Assembly (NCBI GenBank): GCA_947085045.1
Contig: CAMTUU010000001.1
Coordinates: 124,001 to 188,000, forward strand
Source: Pseudolysinimonas_A sp947085045
GTDB lineage: Bacteria > Actinomycetota > Actinomycetes > Actinomycetales > Microbacteriaceae
Reading direction: 5' to 3'
DNA length: 64,000 nucleotides
Below are positions 48,699-57,015 of this stretch, piece by piece. Position 1 is the first letter of the stretch. Every line of letters starts with the position of its first letter. The notes under the pieces are model-generated. The model had not been told where the DNA came from and did no database searches. It saw nothing but the letters and a program-made list of their open reading frames with translations. Both the position numbers and the translations under genes were made by a program.

Positions 48699-50012
48699 AT
48701 GCCTCTTCTCGACCTCCTCGACGTTGCTCCGGCGACGCTCGACGACCACGCGCTCAAGGGCGCGCTGGGGTCGCTCGCAGAGCTGAGGCACCGCGTCGAT
48801 GTGGCGGCCTCCGCCGTCGCGGCCGAGATCGCCCACCGCTCGCGTCACGAGCACGGGCTGCAAGGGCTGGCCCAGAAGTCGGGCGTGCACACGGCGGAGC
48901 GGGTCGTGCAGCACCTCACCGGCCTCGACTCGCGACAGGCCCGCACCCTCATCCAGGTCGGCGAGCTGCTGACCCCGGATGCCGCTCCGTGGCTCGCACC
49001 GGTCACCGCCGCCCTCGAAGGGGGCCGGGTCTCGATCGCGCAGGCCGACGTCATCCGTGCGGGCCTGGGCGCTCCGTCGGCAGAGATCGCGGCGGATGAC
49101 CTCACCGACGCCGCCGCACGGCTGGTCTCGCTCTCCCCCTCGCTCACCGTCGAGCGGCTCGCTTCCCGGGCGCGCGAGATGCGCGATGATCTCGACTCGG
49201 CCGGCGTGGCCGACCGGGAGCGGCACCTGCGCGACAAGCGGTACCTTTCGCTGACACCGACCGGCGACGGCATGACGCGCCTGTTCGGTCTGCTCGATCC
49301 CGAATCGGCGGCGATCGTCGGGGCCGCATTCGACGCCGCGACCTCGCCTCGGCGCGGAGGAGTGCGATTCGTCGACCCCGAGACCCGGGCTGCGAGCGAT
49401 GCGGTCGTCGCCGATCCCCGCACGATCGGTCAGATCGCCCTGGACACGTTCGTCGACCTCGTCCGACTCGGCACCGACGTCGCCCCCGGCAAGCTCCTCG
49501 GCGCGAAGCGGCACTCGGTACGGGTCCTCGTCACGGCGAGAGACCTCGCCACCGGAACCGGAGCGGGATTCTTCGAGGGCCAGACGGAGGCCGCCTCCAC
49601 CGCGACGGTCGAGCGGCACATCTGCGACACCGGCATCCTGCCGATCCAGTTCGATGTCACCGCCCGCGACCCGCTCCGACTCGGGCGCGATCACCGCCTC
49701 TTCACCTCACGACAGCGGGAAGCGCTCGTCGCGCGAGACGGCGGATGCCGGTTCCCCGAATGCGATCGGCCGCCCTCCTGGACCGAAGCGCATCACAGTC
49801 GGCACTGGAAGCACGGCGGGCCGACCGACATCGAAGACGGCATCCTCCTCTGCCGCCACCATCACCATCTCGTACACGACAACGGCTGGCGCATCGAGCG
49901 GGATTCCGAACACGGATTCGTCGCCATTCCCCCGCCCGATGTCGATCGGCGACAGATGCCGATCCCCATGCCGAGTAGATCCCGCGTTCTCGCGAGACTC
50001 GCGCGCGCCTGA
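48699..50012 (+). CDS. DUF222 / HNH endonuclease protein (13E12-type)
   Basis: The 437-residue protein has an N-terminal DUF222 helical domain (about 1-320) and a C-terminal HNH nuclease domain: CRFPECDRPPSW (about 348), EAHHSRHWKHGG and LLCRHHHHLVHDNGW (about 380-395), with the zinc-type Cys and metal-binding His present. Such proteins are numerous in actinobacteria, and the mycobacterial 13E12 family is LexA-controlled. The SOS-like box upstream fits that. A DNA-damage-inducible nuclease is likely; its substrate is not known. Confidence 0.9.
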   Translation: MPLLDLLDVAPATLDDHALKGALGSLAELRHRVDVAASAVAAEIAHRSRHEHGLQGLAQKSGVHTAERVVQHLTGLDSRQARTLIQVGELLTPDAAPWLAPVTAALEGGRVSIAQADVIRAGLGAPSAEIAADDLTDAAARLVSLSPSLTVERLASRAREMRDDLDSAGVADRERHLRDKRYLSLTPTGDGMTRLFGLLDPESAAIVGAAFDAATSPRRGGVRFVDPETRAASDAVVADPRTIGQIALDTFVDLVRLGTDVAPGKLLGAKRHSVRVLVTARDLATGTGAGFFEGQTEAASTATVERHICDTGILPIQFDVTARDPLRLGRDHRLFTSRQREALVARDGGCRFPECDRPPSWTEAHHSRHWKHGGPTDIEDGILLCRHHHHLVHDNGWRIERDSEHGFVAIPPPDVDRRQMPIPMPSRSRVLARLARA

Positions 50013-50037
50013 ACTCGCGTGGGCGACGGCCGAACGG

Positions 50038-50571
50038 TCAGCCGAGTTCTTGCTGCAGCTTCCGGATGTGCTGACCGAGAGAGCCCGAGGCGAGCAGTCC
50101 GGGTCCGAGCGGCCCGGACGAGTCGACGCCCAGGAGAGGCAGCCGCCGAAGTGTGAAGCGCACCTCGGCCGACATCGCGTCGACCTGCCACCGCCGTTCC
50201 CTCTCGACGGCATCCGCGTCGTGCGCAGGCGCGAGGGCGACGGCCCTCGCCGCGTACGCCGCGGCACCGAGAGCGTGAGCGCCCATCTGGGCCACGCCTG
50301 CGGCCTGTGCGGCCGACCGCGCTGCCGCGGTCGCCGCAGCGTCACCGAGGCCCTGCGCCGCACGCCCGGCGACGAAGCGCCGCCGGATCTCGCCGGCGGC
50401 ATCCAGATCCCCGCGCCCGAAAGCTCGCGCGCGTTCGATGGCATCCCGCGGGCGCCCGTCGTCGGGAACCGCCGATTCGAAAACCCCGAGCACGCGCTCC
50501 GCGCAGTCGGCGGCCCAGGTAGCTACGAGCCGCCTATCCCCGAGACTCAACGCCTGGGCGGATCCCGCCAT
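50038..50571 (-). CDS. Putative immunity protein family (Imm5-like)
   Basis: The 177-residue, nearly all-helical protein resembles the putative immunity protein family: LVATWAADCAERVLGVFE at the N-terminus, DDGRPRDAIERARAFGRGD, then an Ala-rich AAHAAxxAHMGAHALGAAAYAARAV-like helix and a C-terminal RRWQVDAMSAEVRFTLRRL. The family was named from polymorphic toxin loci, but many members, like this one, have no toxin beside them. The ATG shares one base with the TGA of the amidohydrolase gene upstream, so they are coupled. Confidence 0.7.
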   Translation of the reverse strand: MAGSAQALSLGDRRLVATWAADCAERVLGVFESAVPDDGRPRDAIERARAFGRGDLDAAGEIRRRFVAGRAAQGLGDAAATAAARSAAQAAGVAQMGAHALGAAAYAARAVALAPAHDADAVERERRWQVDAMSAEVRFTLRRLPLLGVDSSGPLGPGLLASGSLGQHIRKLQQELG

Positions 50572-51419
50572 CAGCGCGGTTCGACCCGGAACCGGCGCAA
50601 CTCGAGCGCCGGGTTCGTCTGCCGCACCTCGGCGAGGCGGGCCGGCGAGATCCAGGCGACCCCGACATCCGTCGCCTCACCGATCGTGACCAGTTCGACG
50701 CCCATCGGGTCGACGATCATGCTGTTGCCCGCACCGACCGGCGGAGCATGGTCGGCCGCCGCGACGTAGACGGTGTTCTCGATCGCGCGGGCGGTGACGA
50801 GGGTGCGCCAATGGTGCTCCTTGAGAGGGCCGCGCACCCACTCGCTCGGCAGCAGCACGAGGTCGGCGCCGGCATCCACCAGGCGACGGGTCACCTCCGG
50901 GAACCGCACGTCGTAACAGGTCTGCAGTCCGACGGTGAAGTCATCGAACGGGAAGGTGACCGCCTGGGTCACCTTCCCGGCGACGATGCGGTCGCTCTCG
51001 CGCATCCCGAAGGCGTCGTAGAGGTGGATCTTGCGGTATTGCGCGAGCACCCCGCCCCCCGGGCCGACGGCGACGAGGGTGTTCGAGACCCGGTCGGCCT
51101 CACCGTCGACGCGCTCGATCATCCCGGCGACCAGATGGATGCCGTGCTTCTGCGCGATCGCGGCGAGCGCCCGCACGAACTCCCCGTCGAGCGACTGGGC
51201 GTGCTCGGGCCAGTCGGGCCCGAGGTCGGGGGTGAAGTAGGAGGAGTACTCGGGAAACACGACGAGTCGAGCGCCGCGGGTGGCGGCGTCGGCGGCCAGG
51301 CGGCGGATCGCGCCGAGGTTCGCGGTCTCGTCGTCGCCAGGTGCGAACTGGGCGACCGCGATCGCCGTCGCGGTCGCGGTCGCCGACTCCGCCGGAGACG
51401 GGAGCGTCGAGGTCACCAT
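50571..51419 (-). CDS. Carbon-nitrogen (nitrilase-superfamily) hydrolase
   Basis: The ATG at 51419, after a GGGGGGC stretch, gives 282 residues. The catalytic triad of the superfamily is complete: Glu in VVFPEYS, Lys in YRKIHLYD and Cys in LQTCYDVRFPE. Another conserved piece is LPSEWVRGPLKEHHWRTL. Closest in layout to omega-amidase/deaminated-glutathione amidase. It is followed by the putative immunity protein gene with a 1-nt overlap. Confidence 0.9.
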   Translation of the reverse strand: MVTSTLPSPAESATATATAIAVAQFAPGDDETANLGAIRRLAADAATRGARLVVFPEYSSYFTPDLGPDWPEHAQSLDGEFVRALAAIAQKHGIHLVAGMIERVDGEADRVSNTLVAVGPGGGVLAQYRKIHLYDAFGMRESDRIVAGKVTQAVTFPFDDFTVGLQTCYDVRFPEVTRRLVDAGADLVLLPSEWVRGPLKEHHWRTLVTARAIENTVYVAAADHAPPVGAGNSMIVDPMGVELVTIGEATDVGVAWISPARLAEVRQTNPALELRRFRVEPR

Positions 51420-51485
51420 GCCCCCCAGGCTACGCGCGGCGTTCGGCGGCGGGCCGCAGACGATGAAGTTCACGGGCGGACGCGC

Positions 51486-51550
51486 GAAGAGCCCGGCCGG
51501 GAGGTCGGGCTCTTCGGTGTCCGGCCGGGAGGTCGGGCTCTTCGGTGTCC
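51486..51550. repeat. Hairpin plus 28-bp tandem duplication in the DUF6458-amidase intergenic region
   Basis: GAAGAGCCCG (51486-51495) pairs perfectly with CGGGCTCTTC (51506-51515), 10-nt loop. A 28-bp unit starting GGCCGGGAGG occurs twice in tandem (51495-51522 and 51523-51550), duplicating one arm. It lies after the 3' end of the minus-strand DUF6458 gene, so a terminator with an arm duplication is the likely reading. Confidence 0.55.
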
Positions 51551-51580
51551 GGCAGCGGGGTGCCGGAGGTCGTGGTCGCG

Positions 51581-51847
51581 TCAGCTGACGCGCGTGGTGG
51601 GGTCGTCGACCTCGGTCACGCGCTGCTGGACGCGCTCACCGGTCACGGAGTCGGTGCCGGTGCGGGATGTCGTCACCGACTGCCGACGACGCATCAGCAT
51701 CACCAGACCGATCACGAACACGATGAGGCCGGCTCCCATCAGGATGTACCCGACCATGTCGAGGTTCACGATCTCGGTTTCGAAGTTCAGGGCGAAAACC
51801 AGAATCGCGCCGATGACGAAGAGGACGACGCCCGTTCCGATGCTCAT
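51581..51847 (-). CDS. DUF6458 family small membrane protein
   Basis: The ATG at 51847 gives 88 residues: TM1 SIGTGVVLFVIGAILVFAL, a short loop EIVNLDMVG, TM2 YILMGAGLIVFVIGLVML, then a basic and polar tail. The IVNLDMVGYILMGAG segment is the DUF6458 signature found across actinobacteria. Function unknown. Confidence 0.85.
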   Translation of the reverse strand: MSIGTGVVLFVIGAILVFALNFETEIVNLDMVGYILMGAGLIVFVIGLVMLMRRRQSVTTSRTGTDSVTGERVQQRVTEVDDPTTRVS

Positions 51848-51970
51848 GTGCCTTACCTTCCGTTGGGGCCCGCAGGCCTCGAATGGCCCGCAGGCCACCC
51901 CCACCGTAGGAATTCGAGCAGCCGACAGCTACGGCTTGACATCTCGGACAACCGCGAGGTGGAGGGATGC

Positions 51971-53317
51971 TCACACCGGGCGGGTCGCGGCGGCCGCGTA
52001 CTTCGCGGCGGCGGGCAGCGCCGAGAGGATGCGGTCGAGCGCCGCGTCGTCGTGGGCGGCGGTGAGGAACCACGCCTCGAACGCGCTCGGCGGCAACGAG
52101 ACGCCCTGCTCGCGCATCGCGTGGAAGAACGGCGGGTAGCGCCACGCCTCCTGATCTTTCGCGTCGGCGTAGTCGAGGACCTCGCCCGCCCGGAACGCGA
52201 CCGAGAACAGCGACCCGGCCCGCGGGACGACGTGGGTCACCCCCTCCGCCGACAGCGCGTCGTGCACGGCATCCGCCACGGTCGCGGCCGCCCGGTCGAC
52301 GTGGGCGTACACCTCAGGGGTGGCGAGTCGCAGCGTCGCGAGTCCGGCGGCGACGGCGAGCGGGTTGCCGCTGAGCGTGCCCGCCTGGTACACCGGGCCG
52401 AGCGGCGCGAGCAGATCCATGATCGCGCGACGACCGCCGAGGGCGGCGAGCGGCATCCCGCCGCCGATGACCTTGCCGAAGGCGACGAGGTCGGGCAGCC
52501 AGCCGGTCGACCCGGTGACACCCGAAGCCTCCAGACCCCACCAGCCGGCCGAGTGCACGCGGAAGCCGGTGAGCACCTCGTCGAGGATGACCAGCGCCCC
52601 GCGCTTCTGCACCTCGAGCGCGAGCGCGCCGTTGAACCCGGGCAGCGGCGCGAGCACACCGGCGTTGGCGCCCGCGGCTTCGGTGATGACGGCGGCGATG
52701 CGGTCGGGATGTGCGGCGAAGGCGTCGCGCACGGCGTCGAGGTCGTTGTACGGCAGCACCAGGGTCTGCGCGGCGATCGGCGCCGGCACCCCCGCCGATC
52801 CCGGCAGGGCGAAGGTCGCCAGGCCCGAGCCGGCTTCGGCGAGCAGCCCGTCGGAGTGCCCGTGGTAGTGCCCGGCGAACTTGATGATCAGGTCGCGACC
52901 GGTCGCGGCACGCGCGAGGCGGATCGCGGTCATCGTCGCCTCGGTGCCGGTCGACACGAGGCGCAGCAGTTCGACCAGCGGCACCCCGCGCACGGTCAGG
53001 CGCGCGATGACGGTCTCGGCCAGCTCGGTCTCGCCGGGGGTGCTCGCGCCGAACGAGAGACCCCGCGCCGCGGCATCCTGAACGGCGGCGACCACCTCGG
53101 GATGCGCGTGCCCGAGCAGGGCCGGACCCCAGGATGCGACGAGGTCGACGTAGTCGCGACCCGTGACGTCGGTGACCGTGGCACCCGACGCCGAGACGAT
53201 CGACAGCGGGGTGCCGCCGACCGAGCCGAACGCCCGCACCGGCGAGTTCACGCCGCCGGGGATGACCGCCCGGGCGCGGGCGGCCGAGGTCTCGTTGGAG
53301 GGGGTCACCGAGCCCAT
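51971..53317 (-). CDS. hemL: Glutamate-1-semialdehyde 2,1-aminomutase
   Basis: The 448-residue PLP enzyme converts glutamate-1-semialdehyde to 5-aminolevulinate. Visible features are IPGGVNSPVRAFGSVGG, STGTEATMTAIRLARA, HYHGHSD, DEVLTGFR and the PLP-binding Lys in VAFGKVIGGGMP. The ATG lies 13 nt inside the hemB 3' end. Last gene of the minus-strand haem operon. Confidence 0.96.
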   Translation of the reverse strand: MGSVTPSNETSAARARAVIPGGVNSPVRAFGSVGGTPLSIVSASGATVTDVTGRDYVDLVASWGPALLGHAHPEVVAAVQDAAARGLSFGASTPGETELAETVIARLTVRGVPLVELLRLVSTGTEATMTAIRLARAATGRDLIIKFAGHYHGHSDGLLAEAGSGLATFALPGSAGVPAPIAAQTLVLPYNDLDAVRDAFAAHPDRIAAVITEAAGANAGVLAPLPGFNGALALEVQKRGALVILDEVLTGFRVHSAGWWGLEASGVTGSTGWLPDLVAFGKVIGGGMPLAALGGRRAIMDLLAPLGPVYQAGTLSGNPLAVAAGLATLRLATPEVYAHVDRAAATVADAVHDALSAEGVTHVVPRAGSLFSVAFRAGEVLDYADAKDQEAWRYPPFFHAMREQGVSLPPSAFEAWFLTAAHDDAALDRILSALPAAAKYAAAATRPV

Positions 53318-54285
53318 CGCTCCGCCGCCTCGATCGCCCAGTAGGTGAGCACGGCATCCGCGCCCGCCCGCCGGATGCCGACGAGGCTCTCGTTGATCGC
53401 GCGCTCCCGGTCGACCCAGCCGTTCGCGGCGGCGGCCTCGATCATCGCGTACTCGCCCGACACCTGGTATGCCCACACCGGCACCGGGGAGGTGGCGGCG
53501 GTGTCGGCGAGCACGTCGAGATACGACATCGCCGGCTTCACCATCACGATGTCGGCGCCCTCGGCGACGTCGAGTGCGACCTCGCGGGCGCCCTCGCGGC
53601 GGTTGGCCGCATCCATCTGGTAGGTGCGGCGGTCGCCCTGCAGCTGCGATTCGACCGCCTCGCGGAACGGCCCGTAAAAGGCCGAGGCGTACTTCGCGGC
53701 GTAGGCGAGGATGGCGACGTCCTGCCGGCCGGCGGCATCCAGCACGGCGCGCACGGCGGCGACCTGGCCGTCCATCATCCCGGAGAGCCCGAGTAGCTGG
53801 GAGCCCGCCTCGGCCTGCGCGAGCGCCATCTCGCGGTAGCGCACGAGGGAGAGGTCGTTGTCGACGCGGCCCTCGGCATCCAGCACGCCGCAGTGGCCGT
53901 GGTCGGTGAACTCGTCGAGGCACAGGTCGGTCTGCACGACGAGCGCGTCCCCGGCTTCGGCGACGGCGATCCGGGTGGCGACGTTGAGGATGCCGTCGGG
54001 GTCGGTGGCGCCGGAGCCGGTGGCATCCCGCACCGAGGGGACGCCGAACAGCATGACGCCGCCGATGCCGGCCGCAGCGGCCCGGGCGATCTCGGCCTTG
54101 AGCGAGTCGAGGGAGTGCTGCACGACGCCGGGCATCGACGAGATCGGCATCGGCTCGGTCGCGCCTTCTCGCACGAACAGCGGCAGGATCAGCTCGGCGG
54201 GGTGCACGCGCGTCTCGGCGACGAGCCGACGCCAGGCCGGCGTCGCCCGCAGGCGGCGGGGACGGATGACGGGGGGCGCGTTCAC
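53305..54285 (-). CDS. hemB: Delta-aminolevulinic acid dehydratase (porphobilinogen synthase)
   Basis: The 326-residue enzyme condenses two 5-aminolevulinates. Conserved parts are LILPLFVREG, VMLFGVP, the metal-site DLCLDEFTDHGHCG (one Asp and Cys-poor, the Mg2+-type pattern), AYAAKYASAFYGPFR and MVKPAMSYLDV with the Schiff-base Lys. The GTG start overlaps the hemC stop by 4 nt. Confidence 0.96.
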   Translation of the reverse strand: MNAPPVIRPRRLRATPAWRRLVAETRVHPAELILPLFVREGATEPMPISSMPGVVQHSLDSLKAEIARAAAAGIGGVMLFGVPSVRDATGSGATDPDGILNVATRIAVAEAGDALVVQTDLCLDEFTDHGHCGVLDAEGRVDNDLSLVRYREMALAQAEAGSQLLGLSGMMDGQVAAVRAVLDAAGRQDVAILAYAAKYASAFYGPFREAVESQLQGDRRTYQMDAANRREGAREVALDVAEGADIVMVKPAMSYLDVLADTAATSPVPVWAYQVSGEYAMIEAAAANGWVDRERAINESLVGIRRAGADAVLTYWAIEAAERWAR

Positions 54286-55187
54286 GGGGCTCCTCCCAGG
54301 GGCGCCAAGGCGGCGGCGCCGTTCGCGAGCAACTCGTCGGCGACGCGGAGGCTGAGCTCGGCGGCCGGATCCTTCGCGTCGGAGACGTAGAGCGCGTGCG
54401 AGGCGGTAACGCGTTCGGAGCCGTCGGGGGCGTAGACCCGGCCGGAGAGGAACATCATCCCGTCCTCGAGAAACGCCGACGCGGCCACCGGCGCCGAGCA
54501 GCCGGCCTCGAGCCGCGCGAGCACGCCGCGCTCGGCCTCGGCGGCGAGACGCGACGGCCGGTGGTCGAGCTTCTTCGCGATCCCGGTCTCGCCCGCGCGC
54601 ACCTCGATCGCGAGCGCGCCCTGCGCCGGGGCGGTCGGCCACCAGGCGAGTTCGAGGAACTGGGTGATCGCGTCGAGCCGGTCGAGCCGGTCGAGTCCGG
54701 CGATCGCGAGCACGACGGCGTCCACGTGCCGCTCGGGGTCGGCCGACCCGACCCGGCCGAGGCGCGTGTCGACGTTGCCGCGGATGTCGACGACCTCGAG
54801 GTCGGGCCGCCGGGCGAGCAACTGCGCGCGACGCCGCGGCGAGCCGGTGCCGACGCGGGCGCCCTCGGGCAGCGTGTCGAGGGTCAGCTCGTCCCGCGCG
54901 CACAGGGCGTCGCGGGCGTCGGCGCGGGCAGGGACGGCCGCGATCGCGAGTCCCTCGGCCGGGGCGGTGGGGAGGTCCTTGAACGAGTGGACGACGACAT
55001 CCACGGCGCCGTCGAGGAGAGCGGCGCGCAGACGGGTGGCGAAGATCCCGGTGCCGCCGATCTCGGCCAGCGACGCCGACGTCGTGTCGCCGTCGGACTC
55101 GATGACGACGATCTCAGCGCCGAGCTTCTCGGCGATCGCCTTCGACTGCGCGAGGGCCAGTGCGCTGCCGCGGGTTCCCAGCTTCAC
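54282..55187 (-). CDS. hemC: Hydroxymethylbilane synthase
   Basis: The 301-residue enzyme polymerises four porphobilinogens. It begins KLGTRGSALALAQ, contains VVHSFKDLPT, and has the cofactor Cys in LEAGCSAPVAA. The next enzyme of the pathway, uroporphyrinogen-III synthase (hemD), which usually follows, is not present after or fused to it. GTG start overlaps the ferrochelatase stop by 4 nt. Confidence 0.96.
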   Translation of the reverse strand: MKLGTRGSALALAQSKAIAEKLGAEIVVIESDGDTTSASLAEIGGTGIFATRLRAALLDGAVDVVVHSFKDLPTAPAEGLAIAAVPARADARDALCARDELTLDTLPEGARVGTGSPRRRAQLLARRPDLEVVDIRGNVDTRLGRVGSADPERHVDAVVLAIAGLDRLDRLDAITQFLELAWWPTAPAQGALAIEVRAGETGIAKKLDHRPSRLAAEAERGVLARLEAGCSAPVAASAFLEDGMMFLSGRVYAPDGSERVTASHALYVSDAKDPAAELSLRVADELLANGAAALAPLGGAP

Positions 55188-56365
55188 GGAGCCACCCCGG
55201 CGGCGGCGGGCTTGAAGCCCGCCCGCACGTTCTCGCAGCAGCCCGGGCGGCAGACGTCGAACCAGGGTCCGAGGTCGGTCAGCGCCGGACGAGCGGATGC
55301 CGGGGTGCCGTCGCGCCGCTCGATCACGAGGTCGACGAGGCCTTCGACGAACCGCTGATGCGAGCCCGGGGTCGGCACCCGCACGAAGGCGAGTCCCGCC
55401 TCGGCGGCCGACTCCTTCGCCTCGGTGTCGAGATCCCACATGACCTCCATGTGGTCCGACAGGAACCCGACCGGCACGACGGCGACGGCGCGGATGCCCT
55501 CACCGCGCAGCTCGGCGATGCGGTCGTTCACGTCGGGGTCGAGCCAGGGCTGCGTCGGCGGTCCGGAGCGCGACTGGTAGACGAGCTCCCAGGCGAGGCT
55601 GTCGAGACCGAGGATGCGGGCCGCCTCGGTCGCGACGAGTTCGCTCACCGCGAGGTGCTGCGCGGCGTAGGCGCCGCCCTCGCCGAAGGACCGGTCGCGC
55701 GGACCGCTGCGCTCGGCGTCGGTCGACGGGATCGAGTGCGTGCTGAACAGCAGCCGGATCGCGGACGGGTCGTCGACCTGCGTGAGCAGCTCCCGGACCC
55801 CGGCGACGACGCCCTCGACGAACGGCTCCACGAAACCGGGGTGGTCGAAGTACTGCCGCACCTTGTCGACCGTGACCTTCCCCTCGAGTCCGGTCGCCTC
55901 AAGCGCGATCGCGATGTCCTCGCGGTACTGGCGGCACGACGAGAACGACGAGTACGCGCTCGTCGCGATCGTCAGCAGCGTGCGGTGGCCGTCGCCGTAC
56001 GCCGCCTGGAGCGCGTCGGCGAGGTACGGGTCCCAGTTGCGGTTGCCCCAGTAGACGGGCAGGTCGATCCCGCGGCGGGCGAGCTCGGCATCCAGCGCCG
56101 CCTTGAGCTCGCGGTTCTGGTCGTTGATCGGGCTCACCCCGCCGAAGTGGCGGTAGTGGTGCGCGACTTCCTCGAGACGCTCGTCGGGGATGCCCCGCCC
56201 GCGCGTGACATTCCGCAGGAACGGGATGACGTCGTCCTGCCCCTCAGGTCCGCCGAAGCCGGCGAGGAGGATCGCGTCGTAGGCGACCGGCACCTCGACG
56301 TGCTCCGGACCCTCCGCGGCGGCCGGGGACGCACCGAGCACCTTCCCGATGTTCGTCGCGCTCAC
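55184..56365 (-). CDS. cpfC: Coproporphyrin ferrochelatase with [2Fe-2S] C-terminus
   Basis: The 393-residue enzyme inserts Fe2+ into coproporphyrin III. It has AILLAGFGGPEG, GGVSPINDQN, the active-site region LFSTHSIPS and a C-terminal CRPGCCENVR (CxxxCC) that provides cluster ligands, as in actinobacterial ferrochelatases. The enzyme is extended beyond the Bacillus form by this tail. Overlaps chdC by 4 nt. Confidence 0.95.
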   Translation of the reverse strand: MSATNIGKVLGASPAAAEGPEHVEVPVAYDAILLAGFGGPEGQDDVIPFLRNVTRGRGIPDERLEEVAHHYRHFGGVSPINDQNRELKAALDAELARRGIDLPVYWGNRNWDPYLADALQAAYGDGHRTLLTIATSAYSSFSSCRQYREDIAIALEATGLEGKVTVDKVRQYFDHPGFVEPFVEGVVAGVRELLTQVDDPSAIRLLFSTHSIPSTDAERSGPRDRSFGEGGAYAAQHLAVSELVATEAARILGLDSLAWELVYQSRSGPPTQPWLDPDVNDRIAELRGEGIRAVAVVPVGFLSDHMEVMWDLDTEAKESAAEAGLAFVRVPTPGSHQRFVEGLVDLVIERRDGTPASARPALTDLGPWFDVCRPGCCENVRAGFKPAAAGVAP

Positions 56366-57015
56366 GCCAGCACCCCCGCGACCTCGTCGAGCGGGATGAG
56401 CCGGCCGGTGAAGAACGGGATCTCCTCACGCACGTGGAGCCGGGCCCCGGTCGAGCGCAGGTGCCGCATCAGGTCGACCAGGTCGATCGGATCGTCGGCC
56501 TCGAGCGCAAGGATCCACTCGTAGTCGCCGAGCGCGAACGACGCGACGGTGTTGGCCTGCACCTGCGGGTAGGTCGAGCCGGCCATCCCGTGCTCGCGCA
56601 GCAACTGACGGCGCTCGTCGTCGGGCAGCAGGTACCACTCGTAGGAGCGCACGAACGGGTAGACCGTGACCCACTGCTTCGGCGGCAGGCCCTTCGCGAA
56701 GGCCGGGAGATGATCGCTCGTGAACTCGGCGTCGCGGTGCACGCCGAGCGCGTTCCAGGTGCTCTCGGTCTCGGCGAGCTCCCGCGTGGAGCGCAAGGTG
56801 CGATACGCCGACTGCAGGCTCACGGCACTCGGGCCGGTGAGCCAGAGCAGGATATCGGCATCCGCCCGCAGCCCGGAGACGTCGTATGCTCCCCGCAGTT
56901 CGACTCCCGCCGGAAAGCCCCTCGCTTGGCCGGCGAGCGACGGGAGGTCGGGGTCGCGCAGCCGGGTGCGGCGGAAGACCGCCCACAGCGTGTAATAGGT
57001 CGTGCCCTCGGTCAC
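56362..57015 (-). CDS. chdC: Coproheme decarboxylase (HemQ)
   Basis: The 217-residue chlorite-dismutase-family enzyme makes haem b from coproheme. Features are YYTLWAVFRR at the N-terminus, FVRSYEWYLLPDDERRQLL with the catalytic Tyr, EHGMAGSTYPQVQANTVASF with the haem-ligand His, and GDYEWILALE. The GTG start overlaps the cgoX stop by 4 nt. Its presence shows that the coproporphyrin-dependent route is used. Confidence 0.95.
   Translation of the reverse strand: MTEGTTYYTLWAVFRRTRLRDPDLPSLAGQARGFPAGVELRGAYDVSGLRADADILLWLTGPSAVSLQSAYRTLRSTRELAETESTWNALGVHRDAEFTSDHLPAFAKGLPPKQWVTVYPFVRSYEWYLLPDDERRQLLREHGMAGSTYPQVQANTVASFALGDYEWILALEADDPIDLVDLMRHLRSTGARLHVREEIPFFTGRLIPLDEVAGVLA

Noticed and set aside
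51047..51063. C-rich run in the amidohydrolase gene
   Set aside because: It is interrupted and lies in frame in a coding region (Gly-Pro-Gly-Gly-Gly); not a slippage tract.
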